The notes: generated from the letters alone by a model not told the origin. Numbered from the stretch's first letter, positions 1 through 11,655 are shown. The stretch is 64,000 nt of DNA from Posidonia oceanica (GCA_037176725.1 JAZBRS010000049.1:12914001-12978000), one strand, 5' to 3'. Program-made: numbers and translations.

Positions 1-75
1 ATCTATTTGTAATGTTCACACATCCACGGAGCCCTATTATTACTTCCGCTAATCCGTGCGTGTGTGGATGTTACA
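1..75 (+). repeat. Tail of the 5' LTR of the Tekay element
   Basis: These 75 bases match the end of the 3' LTR at 6808-6883 with about seven differences including one indel. The tail ends GTTACA, complementary to the TGTAAC with which the 3' LTR begins. The rest of this LTR lies left of the window. Confidence 0.85.
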
Positions 76-78
76 ACT

Positions 79-90
79 TGGTATAAGAGC
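79..90 (+). other. Primer binding site, initiator tRNA-Met type
   Basis: TGGTATAAGAGC lies three bases after the LTR end and matches the common plant tRNA-Met PBS TGGTATCAGAGC with one mismatch. Confidence 0.8.
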
Positions 91-859
91 ATAAGGTCCT
101 CTTCGTGTGTTGAATCTAGGATAGTAAAACTACTAAGAGTTAGTAACAACTAAGATTAGCATAGTCATTGCATATTTGTCGTGTTTTGTTTCAAGAAATG
201 GTAAAGACGATTAATAATCCCAACTTTAGGAGGATTGACGGTGGTACCTTGCATATACAAGAGTATCAAGAGATGCAAGAGATACGGTGCAAGCTCGAAG
301 AAGAAAGGCAAACGCAGCGGGCACAACAACGCACGGAGAGAACACAACGACAACTGACCAGGGAGTGTCGATGATAGGAGAGAGAAAGGCATCGTCAAAA
401 AAGACATAAGAAGCACATGCACACTTATCTAAAGAAACAGTGTGCAACTCCATAGGGGAGCGAGGTTATTAGTATCTACCGGAAAAACTGCAAGGCGTGG
501 CAAATCATGATGATCCCGCATCTGGAAGGATGAAGAGGAGGAATGTGTGAGGGATAACTTCCAGCTTTATCGCCAGCGAAGTCGTAAATAGATATCCATA
601 TTTAATGATGATTCTGTTAAGAATTGTCAGGGATTCCTAACTACTTGTATGAGTTCCCCTAACGTAACTTCTGCTTGGATTCCAAACCCTGATATGTAAA
701 CATTGTTGTAGTGTAATCATCTTTAGTTGAGTAGTTTAGCCGGAACAACCTTGCCTTCACACGACCTTCAATAATAAATAAAGTGGTACTTTTTAGTTAA
801 GAAGCTATTTGGAATTCCTTTTGCACACTTTAATTTCGGAACATGCTTTATTTGGATGT
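91..859 (+). other. Tekay leader, no recognisable gene
   Basis: This is the segment between the PBS and the first gag-like sequence. Short open frames exist (for example 168-374), but they have no recognisable motif and no conserved context. I read it as the untranslated leader, possibly with decayed gag N-terminal sequence. Confidence 0.5.
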
Positions 860-1793
860 CAGAATGATACGTTCAGGACAGGGAAAGGGTCGAAAAGCAC
901 GTTCTGAGAATGTCACAGAACATCACAAAACAGCATGAGAGCTGCGAAGAGCGATGGAATCTATTACACAGTTGGCTCAGGCATTGGCAAGTTAGGTGGT
1001 CAGAAGGGAACGAACGTCGACTATAGATTTGCTGTAACGATTCATGAGACAGAATCCACCAAGTTTTGCAAGTGAGGTGGATCCTAAAAAGGTGGAAAGT
1101 TTAATCAACGACATGAAGAAAATTTTCAGAGCTATGAGTTGCCTAGCAGAGCGAAGAGTGGATTTGGCCACATATTGCTTTACAGAAGAAGCTGAACACT
1201 GATGGAGAACTACTCGGGAAATCAAGTTCGAAGAAGAAGATACGATTTCATGGGATGAGTTCCTGAAAGTTTTTAATGAAAAATATTTTCTAGAGCATGT
1301 TCGGGAGAAGAAACGGTAGGAATTTCTAATGCTGAAGCAGAACAAGATGACTTCGACCAAGTATATTTTAAAGTTCAACAAGTTGGAGAAATATTGTCTA
1401 GGAGTTTACAGCACACCCAAGGAAAGGGCATCTAAGTTTACTTCGGGTTTGATTCCAGTACTCAGAACTAAGGTCAGGACAAGCAAACCTTAGACCTTAG
1501 CTAAAGCAATCGAGTGTGCTATAGTCCTTGATGATAACCATCAAGAGTACCTACAGGAAATGGAAAAGCAACAGAAAGGAAGCAGCAGAACACCTAAGAG
1601 GCAGAGGACAGAGCACAAATTTGGTGGCAAAGGTGGTCAAGGGGCATGTTCCTACTGTGACAAGTTTCATCCTGGTAAAGAATGCTACCGACACACTGGT
1701 GCATGTTTAACATGTAGGCAGAAGGACCATTTCATCAAAGATTGCTCTAATAAGAGGAGTGATGCTAACATGGGCAAGAAACCTAAGGGATAG
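860..1793 (+). pseudogene. gag: Tekay gag (capsid and nucleocapsid) remnant
   Basis: Gag packages the element RNA in a cytoplasmic particle. Conceptual translation with frame changes gives capsid-like sequence around 1050-1480 and a nucleocapsid segment at about 1640-1780. The latter contains a canonical CX2CX4HX4C zinc knuckle (CLTCRQKDHFIKDC) preceded by a second Cys/His cluster beginning CSYC. In-frame stops occur near 1200, 1318 and 1491. The zinc knuckle with downstream protease and RT makes the assignment secure; the copy is not functional. Confidence 0.8.
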
Positions 1794-1829
1794 CAACGAA
1801 GGGTTCAAGGACGTGTATTTTCACCATTG

Positions 1830-3600
1830 ATGCAGAGGAGACAGAGAAACACAACGCAGTTGTGACAGAAGCAAAAGTACTTTTTGATTCTGGTGCTACA
1901 TACTCATTTATTTCATCAAGGTTTGCTAAAATTTTAGATATTCTACCATAGAAGTTAGATTATACCTTGGAAGTGTCAACCCTTTTAGGAGAAGTAGCAG
2001 TCGTAAGACACTTTAGTGATGTTCCTGTTAAAATAGATGAGCGGAATTTTCTTGCAAATTTGGTACTACTTCAGATGACTTTGATGTCATTTTAGGAATG
2101 GATTGGTTAGCACAATATTATACCAGTGTTCGAAAACAATGGTAGTGATTAGAGAGATCAAGCAGAGGAAGGGTTGTCGGAGGTTGATCTCTGTGGTAAA
2201 GGCACAAAAACTGATAATGAAGGGCTTACCTAGCAAGTGTAATTAAGATAGAATCAACTCCAATGAAACTTGAGGAGATTGAGATTGCAAGGGAATTCCC
2301 ATAAGTTTTTCCTAAAGATCTCCCCGAATTACCTCCTAAACGGGAGATAGATTTTATTATTGAATTAATGGATGGAAATACACCCCAATCAAAGACACCA
2401 TACCGGATAGCACCTGCAGAGTTAGAAGAATTAAAAAAACAGCTGCAAGAACTAATGGAAAAGGATTCATTAGACCTAGTGTTTCATCATGAAGAGCACC
2501 TGTACTGTTTGTCAAGAAAAAAGATAGATCGATGAGGATGTGTATTGACTATCGGATGTCGAATCGGGTAACTGTGAAGAATAGATACCCATTTCCACGG
2601 ATTGATGACTTGTTCGATCAATTGAAGGGTACTTCAGTGTTCACAAAGATTGACCTTAGGTCTGGGTATCATCAGTTGAGAATTAAACAAGAGGATATAC
2701 CCAAGACAGCTTTTAAATCACGTTATGGGCAATATGAGTTTGTGGTCATGCCTTTTGGATTGACTAATGCACTAGCAGCATTTATGGATATGATGAATAG
2801 AATATTCAAAGATTTCCTAGGCAAGTTTGTGATTGTGTTTGTCGATAATATTTTGGTATATTCTCTGGACGGAGAGCAACAAAAGGAACATATCAGGATT
2901 GTGCTAGAAACCTTAAAAAGGAACCAACTTTATGCTAAGTTTTCCAAATGTGACTTTTGATTGGACGAGGTCATGTTTCTTGGACATATAGCGTTGAAGG
3001 ATGGAATTTTTGTGAACCCAGCTAAAATTGAAGCAGTGATGAAGTGGAATCGACATAAGAATGTTGCAGAAATACGAAGTTTTCTTGGACTTGCTGGTTA
3101 ATACAGGATTTCTCAAAGTTGGCATTACCTATGACGAAGTTGACTAGGAAATGTGCAAAATTTGAATGGAATGCAAAGTGTGAAGACAGCTTTGTGGAAC
3201 TGAAGAGGAGGTTGACATCTGCACCAGTTTTGATACTTCCTTCAGGCAGTGGAGGTTTTGTCATTAATAGTGATACCTCAGGACTTGTTGTGTATTGATG
3301 CAACATGATAAGATGGTAGCTTATGCATCGAGGCAACTCAAGCTACATGAAAGGAATTAGTTATTGTGGTTTTTGCTTTAAAGATCTAACATCATTATTT
3401 GTATGGGAAGCAATTTGAGGTGTTTACGGATCATCAAAGTTTAAAATACTTATTTTCACAGAAAGAATGGAATATGAGGCAGCAAAGATGATTGGAATTC
3501 TTAAAAGATTATGATTTTAATATTTCCTATCATCCTAATAAGACCAATAAAGTAGCAAATGCCTTGAGCAGGAAATAGGAAGATTAGTTGCTCATATGAT
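1830..3600 (+). pseudogene. pol: Tekay protease, reverse transcriptase and RNase H remnant
   Basis: The protease is marked by DSGATYSFIS near 1887-1917. RT follows from about 2250: motifs include CIDYR, the [14 protein letters not shown] block, MPFGLTNA and the polymerase box at 2838-2849. That box reads FVDN where active enzymes have FVDD or YVDD, so a metal-binding aspartate is lost. RNase H-like fragments occur at about 3200-3580, including the FEVFTDHQSLKYL-type motif and an NKVANALSRK end. Stops and frameshifts occur throughout, for example at 2306 and after the KFSKCDF motif near 2958. Confidence 0.85.
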
Positions 3601-3859
3601 GGTTCAGGAATGATAGTTAGTAAAAGAGTTTATTCAGTGAAAACCATTAATGGGAGAAAAGAGGAATGCAATACTTGCTAACTTGAAGATTGGTTCAAGC
3701 TTAGTGGAGAAAGTTCTCATAGTACAGTTGCAAGCATCAAAGTTATGGATGATGCTCGTAATGGCCAGTAAAGGAGACTCAGAGTTTAAGGTCGCATTAG
3801 ATGGAGGAATTCGATTTCAGAATAGGTTATAGGTACCAGTTAATTCTCTGAAGTTAAGA

Positions 3860-5150
3860 GAAAGATCCTAAAGGAAGCTCACAGATCTCCATATAGTATA
3901 CACCCTAACACCACGAAAATGTATAAAGATCTGCAAAAAGAATATTTGGTGGAAGGACATGAAGAAAGACATTGTAGAATTTGTATCACGGTATCTTATT
4001 TGTCAACAGATTAAGGTTGAACATTAGAGACCAACTGGCATGTTGCAATCCATAGAGTTACCAGAATGGAAATGGGAAAATGTAACCATGGACTTTGTGT
4101 GTGGTTTGCCTAATACCAGGAAAAAACATGGTGCGATATGAGTGATCGTGGATCGTTTGACCAAGTCGGCACATTTTCTACCAATTCGGATGGACCAAAA
4201 GCTGGATATCTTAGCCGAGTTGTATATTCAGGAAATTGTGAGATTGCATGGAGTGCCAGTTTCTATTATTTCAGATCGAGATCCTCGCTTCACTTCGAAT
4301 TTTTGGAAAAGTCTTCAGAAAACCTTGGGAACAAAGTTGAAGTATAGCACAACTTTTCATCCTCAGACAAATGGACAGTTGGAGAGGACGATACAAATCT
4401 TAGAGAACATACTTAGAGTTTGTGCTTTGGATTTCAGTGGTAGTTGGGATAAACACTTATCAGTAGAGTTTGCCTACAATAATAGTTATTACTCAAACAT
4501 TGAAATGACACTATATGAAGCTTTGTATGGGAGACATTGTAGATCACCATTATGTTGGAGTAATGTCGGTGAGCAGAGATTGCTCAGTCCCGAGATTGTT
4601 CAACAGTATATAGATAATGTGAGTTTAATCAGGAAGAGATTGGAAGCATCTCATAGCAGAAAGAAGAGTTATGCAAATCGTAAGCACCGTGAGTTGCATT
4701 TTGATATTGGAAATCATGTTTTCCTGAAGATATCACTAGCTAAAGTTGTGATGAGATTCAGACGAAAAGGAAAGTTGAGTCCTAGATATGTGGGACCTTT
4801 CGATATAATGGAACGAGTTGGTGAAGTTGCTTATAGATTAACACTACCACCACAATATGCCAAGTTATATGATGTGTTCCATATATCAATGTTAAGGAAA
4901 TATATACAGATGAGACTCATATAATTAAGCATGACACTCCAGAGATTCAAGTAGATTTATCTTTTGAAGAGAAGCCTATACGGATTATGGATTTCAGGGA
5001 GCATAATCTGCGTAAGAGAATTGTTCCGATGGCAAAAATTCAACGACAACATCATGGAATTGAAGATGCTACTTGAGAACCGGAGAGTAAGATACGCAGT
5101 AAGTACTCGGACTTATTTGGTAAGTCTTTTGTCTTGTAAATTTCGAGGAC
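3860..5150 (+). pseudogene. int: Tekay integrase with chromodomain-like C-terminus, remnant
   Basis: Integrase inserts the cDNA copy into chromosomal DNA. The longest open stretch, 4142-4924, has VDRLTKSAHFLPI, IISDRDPRF (an acidic catalytic residue), FHPQTNGQLERT (the glutamate region), the GPFDIMERVGEVAYRL motif and FHISMLRKY. After 4924, frames joined across stops read like the Tekay/Del chromodomain, including EEKPIRIMDFREHNLR and GIEDAT followed by a degenerate EPE. The zinc-binding N-terminal part near 3880-4010 is badly broken. A TAG near 4922 and further stops end the frame. Confidence 0.82.
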
Positions 5151-5159
5151 GAAATTTTT

Positions 5160-5174
5160 ACAAGAGGAGTAGGA
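5160..5174 (+). other. Polypurine tract of the Tekay element
   Basis: A purine-rich run ACAAGAGGAGTAGGA sits directly before the TGTAAC start of the 3' LTR, the expected place for plus-strand priming. Confidence 0.65.
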
Positions 5175-6883
5175 TGTAACACCCAGCCGTTACGTACAGG
5201 AAGCGTCGAGGAACGGAAGCCCTGGTGAAAACTGAGGCAACGGCAAGCATTGAGAGACTATTGGCGTGCTCGTTGATGACAGCGTTAATGCCTTAGGTGC
5301 ATCGACAGGCTATAAAATGAACCCAACTTCAATAACGACTGCAAGCAGAGAGAGAGGAGGAAGAGGAGAGAACTCGCCAGACTAGGTTGGAAGCTCGTCG
5401 TCGAGAGGGATTGATCGCCGGAGAAGGTATGTGTGTGGATTAAAGGTTTCGTTTCCGGATTTTTCTTTTAGATTCTCTTTTGGGTTCATTTTTTTGTTGG
5501 GTTCAAGGTGTGTCGTGCGTGGTTGGAGGAAGAAGATGGAGATTTTGCGTTTTTGTTCTTGTATTATTGGATTACTGATACAAAGTTGGATATCATGATT
5601 TGTACTTTTGATATTTTACTAAAACAACCACAAATCTTCTTGATAATAACAGTACTCGTGTTTTGAGGATAAAAATGGTGGAAATTTTGTGATTTATTAT
5701 TTAAGTTTCGTAAATTTACAGTTAGACCCATAGGTTGTATGTTTGATGTTATGTCCTTCTATGCATATTAATAAAATTTCATATAGGCTCTTGAAAGCTT
5801 ATGGTTTGGAGTTATTCCAAAATTTCGGATATTTGTTTGGGTAACATGGAAGAAGACTAGGAATAGTAGCTTATTTCTAGATGAAGGATATTTTGCAGTT
5901 GTTGGATTTAGTTTTTTTCAAGTTCTTATATTAAATGTCTCTTGCCGTGCCTTTCCTATCATGTTATCATAATTGTATTTAGATCCTAGACAGAGTTGTA
6001 TTGTTTCTAAAGTATTTGATAATTTCAAAGTAGTCCAAGATTTGTAGTCAAATTATGAACAGAAACTTAGGGAAAAATCTTGTATTTATTGTTGTTAAGC
6101 AGAATGAAATTTTACAGTCAAACCCTTTCATTTATGAAGAATTAAATATTAGTCTATTTAGGTGGAAATTATAAAAATTACAAGTATCTCTCAAGATAAA
6201 ATATGAGAGAGAGAACAGCGTCTTTGACATATGACTTTTCGGAGTTACGAGGGATACACTAGCCTGACGAGATTTAGTGTTGGATCCTTTTGAAGATCTC
6301 GTAGCAACAATAAGACCACTAGACTCAGATATGATGTCTTCTGACACACAGGTTGGTATATGAGATCATCACTAATGATCTAAAAATGAAGTAGAACATG
6401 TAATAACGAGAGTAAGGATGAGTTGTATACCAATTGGAAGACCGCGTTATGCCAGCGGTGGGTGGTCTAAAGGATTCACTAAAGACGGAAAGGAAATGAA
6501 AGTATAACATAGAATTTGTGATTTTGTTATAAGTCTGTCTAGATCTGTGTTAGGCTAGGATCCCGTTTGCATAATGAGTTTTCTTAAACTCATACCGTAT
6601 TATTGTTGTTTACTGTAGATAATCAAGGGTCATAGAGATGTTTTTCTTTGAACTTGCATGGTGTATAGTATGGCTCAATGAAATACACATGGGACCAAGA
6701 TGAATATTGTTTTTGCTCTATTTCAAATTTCAAGTAATGTAATAGAATTGTAATGGACAGATTTAAGAAATGTAATAAGTCTTTTGGTATTTTAACTATT
6801 CTCTTTTATCTGTTTGTAATGTTCACACATCCATGGAGCCCCTGTTATTACTTCCGCTAGTCCGTGCGTGTGTGGACGTTACG
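5175..6883 (+). repeat. 3' LTR of the Tekay element (about 1.7 kb)
   Basis: It begins TGTAACACCCAGCC after the polypurine tract and ends at a copy of the 5' LTR tail. The end reads GTTACG instead of GTTACA, one decay change. A TATA box lies at 5311-5318. No gene is seen inside; short frames on both strands lack motifs. Confidence 0.85.
5311..5318 (+). promoter_or_regulatory. TATA box in the Tekay LTR
   Basis: TATAAAAT lies 136 bases into the LTR, followed about 30 bases on by a purine-rich GCAAGCAGAGAG stretch. It is the likely core promoter of the element. Confidence 0.6.
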
Positions 6884-7017
6884 CTACTAACCTATATTGT
6901 TGTAAGTTTCCCATTGGCATGGTACTGTAATGATAAACTTGATATATGACATATTGATCCAATAATTAAATTAAGAGCAAGAAACACAAAACAACAGATA
7001 TTGTTGGATCCACATAC

Positions 7018-8081
7018 CTCATATACAGAAATACGAGCAATATGAGGCCCACCCTTTTCAAGCACAACTTTCTTCTTCTGTATTCATGGAAAACCCACCA
7101 TCCAAAATGTCAAGATTTAATGAAGAACCTAGTATGTGATAGGAAAGGCATTTTTATGTTAAAGAAATTATGACACTTTTTGTTCACTATATTTTAAGAG
7201 GTTTTACTTGCAAGACGAAATATAAGATGCAATTCTTGGACCATCTACAAACAATAAACAAAGAGATGGTTCAAATTAAATGTCTTGCAATGACTACCGG
7301 AGTACCAGCATAGTCATAATTGTCAGTTTCTAAGGAAGTGGAGTTTCATTTTTCCATCACAACTACAACCAATATTCTAACATTACCCTTTCAAGAAGTA
7401 GCGCATGACAAATCAGTATATAGAAATTCGCCAAATAGACTGCCGAAGAATAAAAAAACGACTAAAACCTGAAATGTGCAGAGAAGGTACTATACTCACA
7501 GATTTCCACTCAGGCTTCTCCGTTCTGCTTCATCATTTCGGTCAAATCAAGAATTCAAGTGTCAGGATTACCCCACAGCCATCCAATACGAGTTCCAACA
7601 ACTGAATTCTAACGTTGATCTTGACCAAAAGCTAGGAGGAAAGTGGGCAAAAAAACAAAAGCAGAAATAAATAAAAATCATAACGCTACTCAACTGATCG
7701 GATTTCGGCGTCCGGTACGTCCTCTCCCCCAAAGCAAGGCAAGCAAGCCACCTATCCTTGAACTTCATCTCCGCCTAAACAACAACAAGAAGCATCATCA
7801 TCATCAACACCAACAATTGAAGTCACTTTTCGCGAAGAACCGAGGAAAAAAAAAAGGAATGAAGAGAGGAACCAGAACCATACGCTGACGAGCTCGATGC
7901 AGGCGATCCCGACTAAACCGTCGGCGGAGAGGTAGTTGGTCAACGAGTCCGCCTTGGACCTCCGGCGGCCGAGGCGGAGACGCCTCCTGTACCGAGTGAA
8001 TCTCGACGCCTCCGACGAGGAGTCCCTGCTCCCCGAGGGATCGGCGTCGCCACCGCCCGATTTCGAGCTCTCGTTCCCCAT
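7018..8081 (-). CDS. 5' exons of a phosphatidylserine decarboxylase-like gene (PSD2/PSD3 type, C2 domain), partial
   Basis: The plant PSD2/PSD3 proenzymes decarboxylate phosphatidylserine to phosphatidylethanolamine and carry an N-terminal C2-like calcium/lipid-binding domain. Four minus-strand exons are visible. Exon 1 (8081-7884) begins MGNESSK, a possible N-myristoylation site, then a Ser/Arg-rich stretch, and ends at a GTATGG donor. Exon 2 (7774-7690) reads AEMKFKDRWLACLALGERT. A very short exon 3 (7608-7590) ends CWNS. Exon 4 (7077-7018) reads KKKVVLEKGGPHIARISVYE, with a GTATGTGG donor. The order and spacing match the start of the C2 region as I recall it for PSD3. Phase fits from exon 1 to 3, but 3 to 4 is off by one base, so that junction is misplaced or the gene is damaged. 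The catalytic part would lie beyond the Tekay element, outside the window. Confidence 0.72.
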
Positions 8082-8857
8082 TCCTCTCTCTCTCTCTCTC
8101 CCTCTCTCCTATCGTTCGGGATTTGGTTCGGTCGTCTGTGGAAACGAAAGTGGAAAGAAGAAGAAGTGGTGCCGGTGAAAGGAGTTGATGTTTTGATTAT
8201 TAGTTGTTGCTTTGGTGGATTGGTTGGTAAGTTTTGATTTAATTAACAACTTCTTTTGGTGAGCTTAGAAAAAACATGTTTTAGGAGATCTTATGAACTG
8301 TGCCGATATTGCGTGAACTGTGCGTGTTGGATGTTGATTGATGATGAGCTATGTGGACTTAAAGACTGCCAAGACTTGGTTTAGTTTTATTTTAATGAAT
8401 ACATATGGTGGCACTGTGGATAAGAGTGCCAGCTAGTTGGCAGAATCTCCTCCTTATCGTTCTCAACAAAAAAAAGAAAGAAATGAAACCAACCTTCTGT
8501 AATATATCTGGATTACGAGTTGACAATTAGTGAACTTTAGACAGGAAAATGAGCAAATGAAAGAATAATAATAATTATGAGACTTTACAAGAATCAGAAA
8601 AATAAATGTGTGGCTGTGGCAGTTAAAAGTCACGCAAAGACGAAGAAGAACGTAGAAAACGGGAGACAAGGGATTTTTATATTCCGGACTAAAGGTGTTG
8701 CATGCGAATGGATATTCAGTTGGCCAGTGGACAATGCTTACAGTAGATGCGTGCGTTATCACCTCTTGAGGTCTCCACTTGGTGGGATAGTGGGCCCGTA
8801 GCATCAACGGCAATGTGATTTCTATTTTTCTACTAGCATACTACCTACATGAACATA
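8082..8857 (-). promoter_or_regulatory. Putative 5' UTR and promoter region of the PSD-like gene
   Basis: This sequence lies upstream of the minus-strand start codon. It opens with a pyrimidine microsatellite on the plus strand (purine-rich in the transcript). I see no recognisable gene; frames such as 8463-8813 lack motifs. The LINE begins at 8858, so only about 780 bases separate the start codon from transposon sequence. Confidence 0.4.
8084..8109. repeat. CT microsatellite in the 5' UTR of the PSD-like gene
   Basis: The CT dinucleotide repeats with small interruptions just upstream of the start codon, a common feature of plant 5' UTRs (GA-rich in the sense strand). Confidence 0.7.
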
Positions 8858-8925
8858 TTTTTTTCCCCTGGGGAAACATTGGAGTCTCATTAATCAAGAA
8901 ACTTAGGGTTACAAAGTCACCCGGT
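8858..8925 (-). other. LINE 3' end with short poly(A)
   Basis: The sense strand ends in seven A residues after CCCCAGGGG. It is continuous with 11876-12071 once the hAT element is removed. Confidence 0.6.
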
Positions 8926-9200
8926 TAGAGTTGGAAATCGGGCCGGACCAGGCCACTACTACACGTGGGCCAGGCCATTTTTTATGACCCATCGGCCCGG
9001 CCTAGTCCATGGCCCGCGGGCTTGGCAGACCGGGTCTGGTGGGTTGGTCCATTGGGCCGGTGTATTTAAAAAAAAAAATTAAAAAATTTAAATTTTTTAT
9101 TTATTATTAAATATTTGATGTATACATAAAAAATACATAAAATATTCAATAATTTACATTTTTACATTTTCTTTTGTTTTACATCAATAAAAATAATAAA

Positions 9201-11190
9201 TTAATCATGAGTGGAGCCCGTTCCGATTCCGGTTGAAGTTGATGTCGTATCTTCATTTTCTGATTTCTCGTTTAAGCTCAGCTCCTGAAGACGATCAATC
9301 GCATCGTACCAGTCGTTTAAGCATATGGAGGCTTTCATAGACTTCTCTGATAATTTACATCTTTTATCGTTTAAAACTCTTTTGCCTGCAAAAAATGCAG
9401 CCTCTGACGCCACAGTTGACGCTGGAATAGTTAGTAAATCTTTAGCCATTCTTGAAACTATAGGAAACCTAATTGCGATACTAGACCACCACTTTAATAT
9501 ATCTAAGTTATCTATTTCTAATTCACTAAAAGCAAACTCACATTTTAAATAATTTTCTAATTCATTATTTATAGTTGATTTTACATATTTTTCTTTTTTC
9601 TTATTTAATCTACTCCAAAATGAGCTACTACTACTAGTAGTAGTATGCGTTCCTACAAAACTAGATGTGTGAGCACTAAAACTACTACTTTCACCATAAT
9701 TGTGAACATATTCTTCAAATAATGTGCATAAATTTGTCTTAATTTTATTATTAAATGAATCTATTAAATCACTTTTATTCATGTTACTAAAAATATCATC
9801 TATAAGTATCATACAATTAACTAATCTATGCCTAGAGTATATAATTAATGCTAAACAAGTCCACATTGGAGGCTCATCCCAATAACTATTATATTTGTTT
9901 TCCATTAATTGAATAATATTTACAAAAATTGAGATTTCTCTATATTATTGAAAAATATTTGTAATATTAAATAAATTAATTAAAACTAGAGAACTTATAG
10001 GATAATATTCACCAGATAATTATTTAGTTGCATTATAAAATGGTTCTAAAAAATTATGAATTATGTTAGAATTTTACCAATCTTCTTCATTTAACAAATA
10101 ATTAGATTTTGTATTATAATATGATGTAATTATGTTACTATAAGGTAAACTTAAACTTAACATATCATAAATTGAGTTCCATCTATGTTGAATATCTAAT
10201 TTAAATTTTCTAGGTTTTAAACTATTTTCTGCACATATATGTCTAAATTCTTGATATCTTTTAGTTAATGTTTAAATAAATAAAACACTGAGCTTATATT
10301 TTCTATATAAAGCCTAATGCAATCTATACCATCTTGTACAATTAAATTTAAAATATGACAACAGCATCTACAATGAAATAATTCACCATTTAATATTGGT
10401 TTTATATTTCTTTTTAATATTTCTATTGCAACATTATTATTAGAAGCATTATCAAAAGATATTGTATTAATTTTAAAATATATGTTATATTATTTAGCAA
10501 TCTTTTCTATCATATTTGCTATAGCTTTACCAGTATGTGGATGATCAAAACTTTTAAAAGTAATTAATCTTTTTTGTAAATTTCATTTTATGTCTATCCA
10601 ATGTGTAGTTAAACATAAATATGGAAAATTATCAGGACTAGTCTAAACATCACAAGTTAATGATATTTTACATAATAAACTAAAAAATAATTGTATTAAA
10701 TTTAGTTTATCTTTTTTAAATTTTTTATAAATTATATTTTTAGTAGTGTTCCTAGAATAACCTTTAAATTGTGGATTAAAATGTTTTTGCATATATGATT
10801 CAAAATTTTTATTTTCAGAAAAAGAAAATGGTTGTTCATCTTGTATTATAAATTTTGTTAAACCTTCTTTTGCTTCGTCTGTATTATATTTCCAATTTAC
10901 TAAACCACTAGGACCTACGTGCAATTTAGATTGTTTTAAATCTGTGTTATCATCCTTATTATGTGCAACTATACATTTTTGTAAATATTTAGCTATGTGA
11001 TCTACACCCCCTCCCATAGGATAAGTGTATCCTGTACTACAATAATTACAATAACATTTATTTTCGTCTGTAGGATCTAAGGTTACATGCTCCCAAACCC
11101 ATGAACTTTGTTTCTTATGTTTCTTTGTGGCTGTGGATCTTGTTTAGGTGTTTTGAGGCTGGTTTGACTCTTGGGTTGGGATATAATCAT
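9201..11190 (-). pseudogene. hAT transposase with BED zinc finger and C-terminal dimerisation domain, broken
   Basis: The likely original start is the ATG at 11190 (MIISQPKSQ...). A frameshift near 11115-11130 separates it from the BED-type finger region, with CYCNYC and HIAKYLQKC, and an open run from 11017. Stops interrupt the core around 10641, 10486, 10273, 10070 and 10000. The C-terminal part (9905-9201) is open and carries the hAT dimerisation domain: DILKWWSSIAIRFPIVSRMA, then TIPASTVASEAAFFAGKRVL and a CLNDWYD end, as in Ac-like transposases. The protein would bind the subterminal repeats and cut and paste the element; this copy cannot make an intact product. Confidence 0.88.
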
Positions 11191-11227
11191 GGCTGCCTAT
11201 ATTTTTATTATAATATATAAAAAAACT

Positions 11228-11252
11228 AATAATAATAATAATAATAATAATT
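11228..11252. repeat. AAT microsatellite
   Basis: Eight AAT-type triplets in a row lie in the 5' flank of the hAT transposase. Confidence 0.85.
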
Positions 11253-11526
11253 CTTTAACTCGAAAAATCCAAAACCCAAAACCCAAAAATAGAAGGATTA
11301 GGAGTAGAAAAATTGGAGGGATTAGAAGTAAAGAATTTTTGTTGTTGGAGGCCGGAGCAGAGTAGTAGACGGAGTCGAGAGTCCGAAGCCAAACTTGAAT
11401 TCTCCACTTGAGTCTTGAGAATTTGAGACAGTTGGAGAGAATGAAAGAATGAGAGTGTGTTGTTGTAGTAGAGTAGAGAATAGAGAGAAGAGTGAGTTGT
11501 ATGAAAAAATGAGAGGTATAGGAGGG

Positions 11527-11536
11527 TATTTATAGA
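11527..11536 (-). promoter_or_regulatory. TATA box for the hAT transposase
   Basis: The minus strand reads CTATAAATA about 340 bases upstream of the likely start codon, inside the element, as expected for the transposase promoter. Confidence 0.5.
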
Positions 11537-11589
11537 AAAGAAGAAGGAGAAGAAGAAGAAGAAGAGAGGAGAAAAAAGAAGAAGGACAT

Positions 11590-11655
11590 TGCACAACGTT
11601 AAGAATAACGTTGCAAAATGCAACGTTAGACTTAACGTTGCAATTTTGCAACGGT
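11590..11655. repeat. hAT subterminal GCAACGTT hairpin repeats
   Basis: GCAACGTT and its complement occur several times. They form two adjacent inverted repeats, AACGTTGCA-AAA-TGCAACGTT (11607-11627) and a second one at 11634-11654. Clusters of short motifs near hAT ends are usually transposase-binding sites; that role here is inferred from position. Confidence 0.6.

Larger units (their letters stand above)
1..6883 (+). mobile_element. Ty3/gypsy LTR retrotransposon, Tekay/Del-type chromovirus, 5' truncated by window edge
   Basis: The order is tail of 5' LTR, tRNA-Met-type primer binding site, gag with a zinc knuckle, aspartic protease, reverse transcriptase, RNase H remnants, integrase, a chromodomain-like tail, polypurine tract and full 3' LTR. 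This order, the DSGATYSFIS protease motif and the FHISMLRKY region followed by chromodomain-like sequence fit the Tekay/Del clade. The last 75 bases of the two LTRs differ at about seven positions, and every coding domain carries stops or frameshifts, so the copy is old and cannot move by itself. It lies just downstream, in gene sense, of the last recognised PSD-like exon, so it probably sits in an intron of that minus-strand gene. Confidence 0.9.

Noticed and set aside
165..453. Small frames at the start of the Tekay leader
   Set aside because: They overlap on both strands, have no gag motif, and precede the recognisable gag by several hundred bases.
7643..8178. Plus-strand frames opposite the PSD-like exons
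   Set aside because: They mirror the minus-strand exons; only the minus strand gives splice sites and a recognisable protein.
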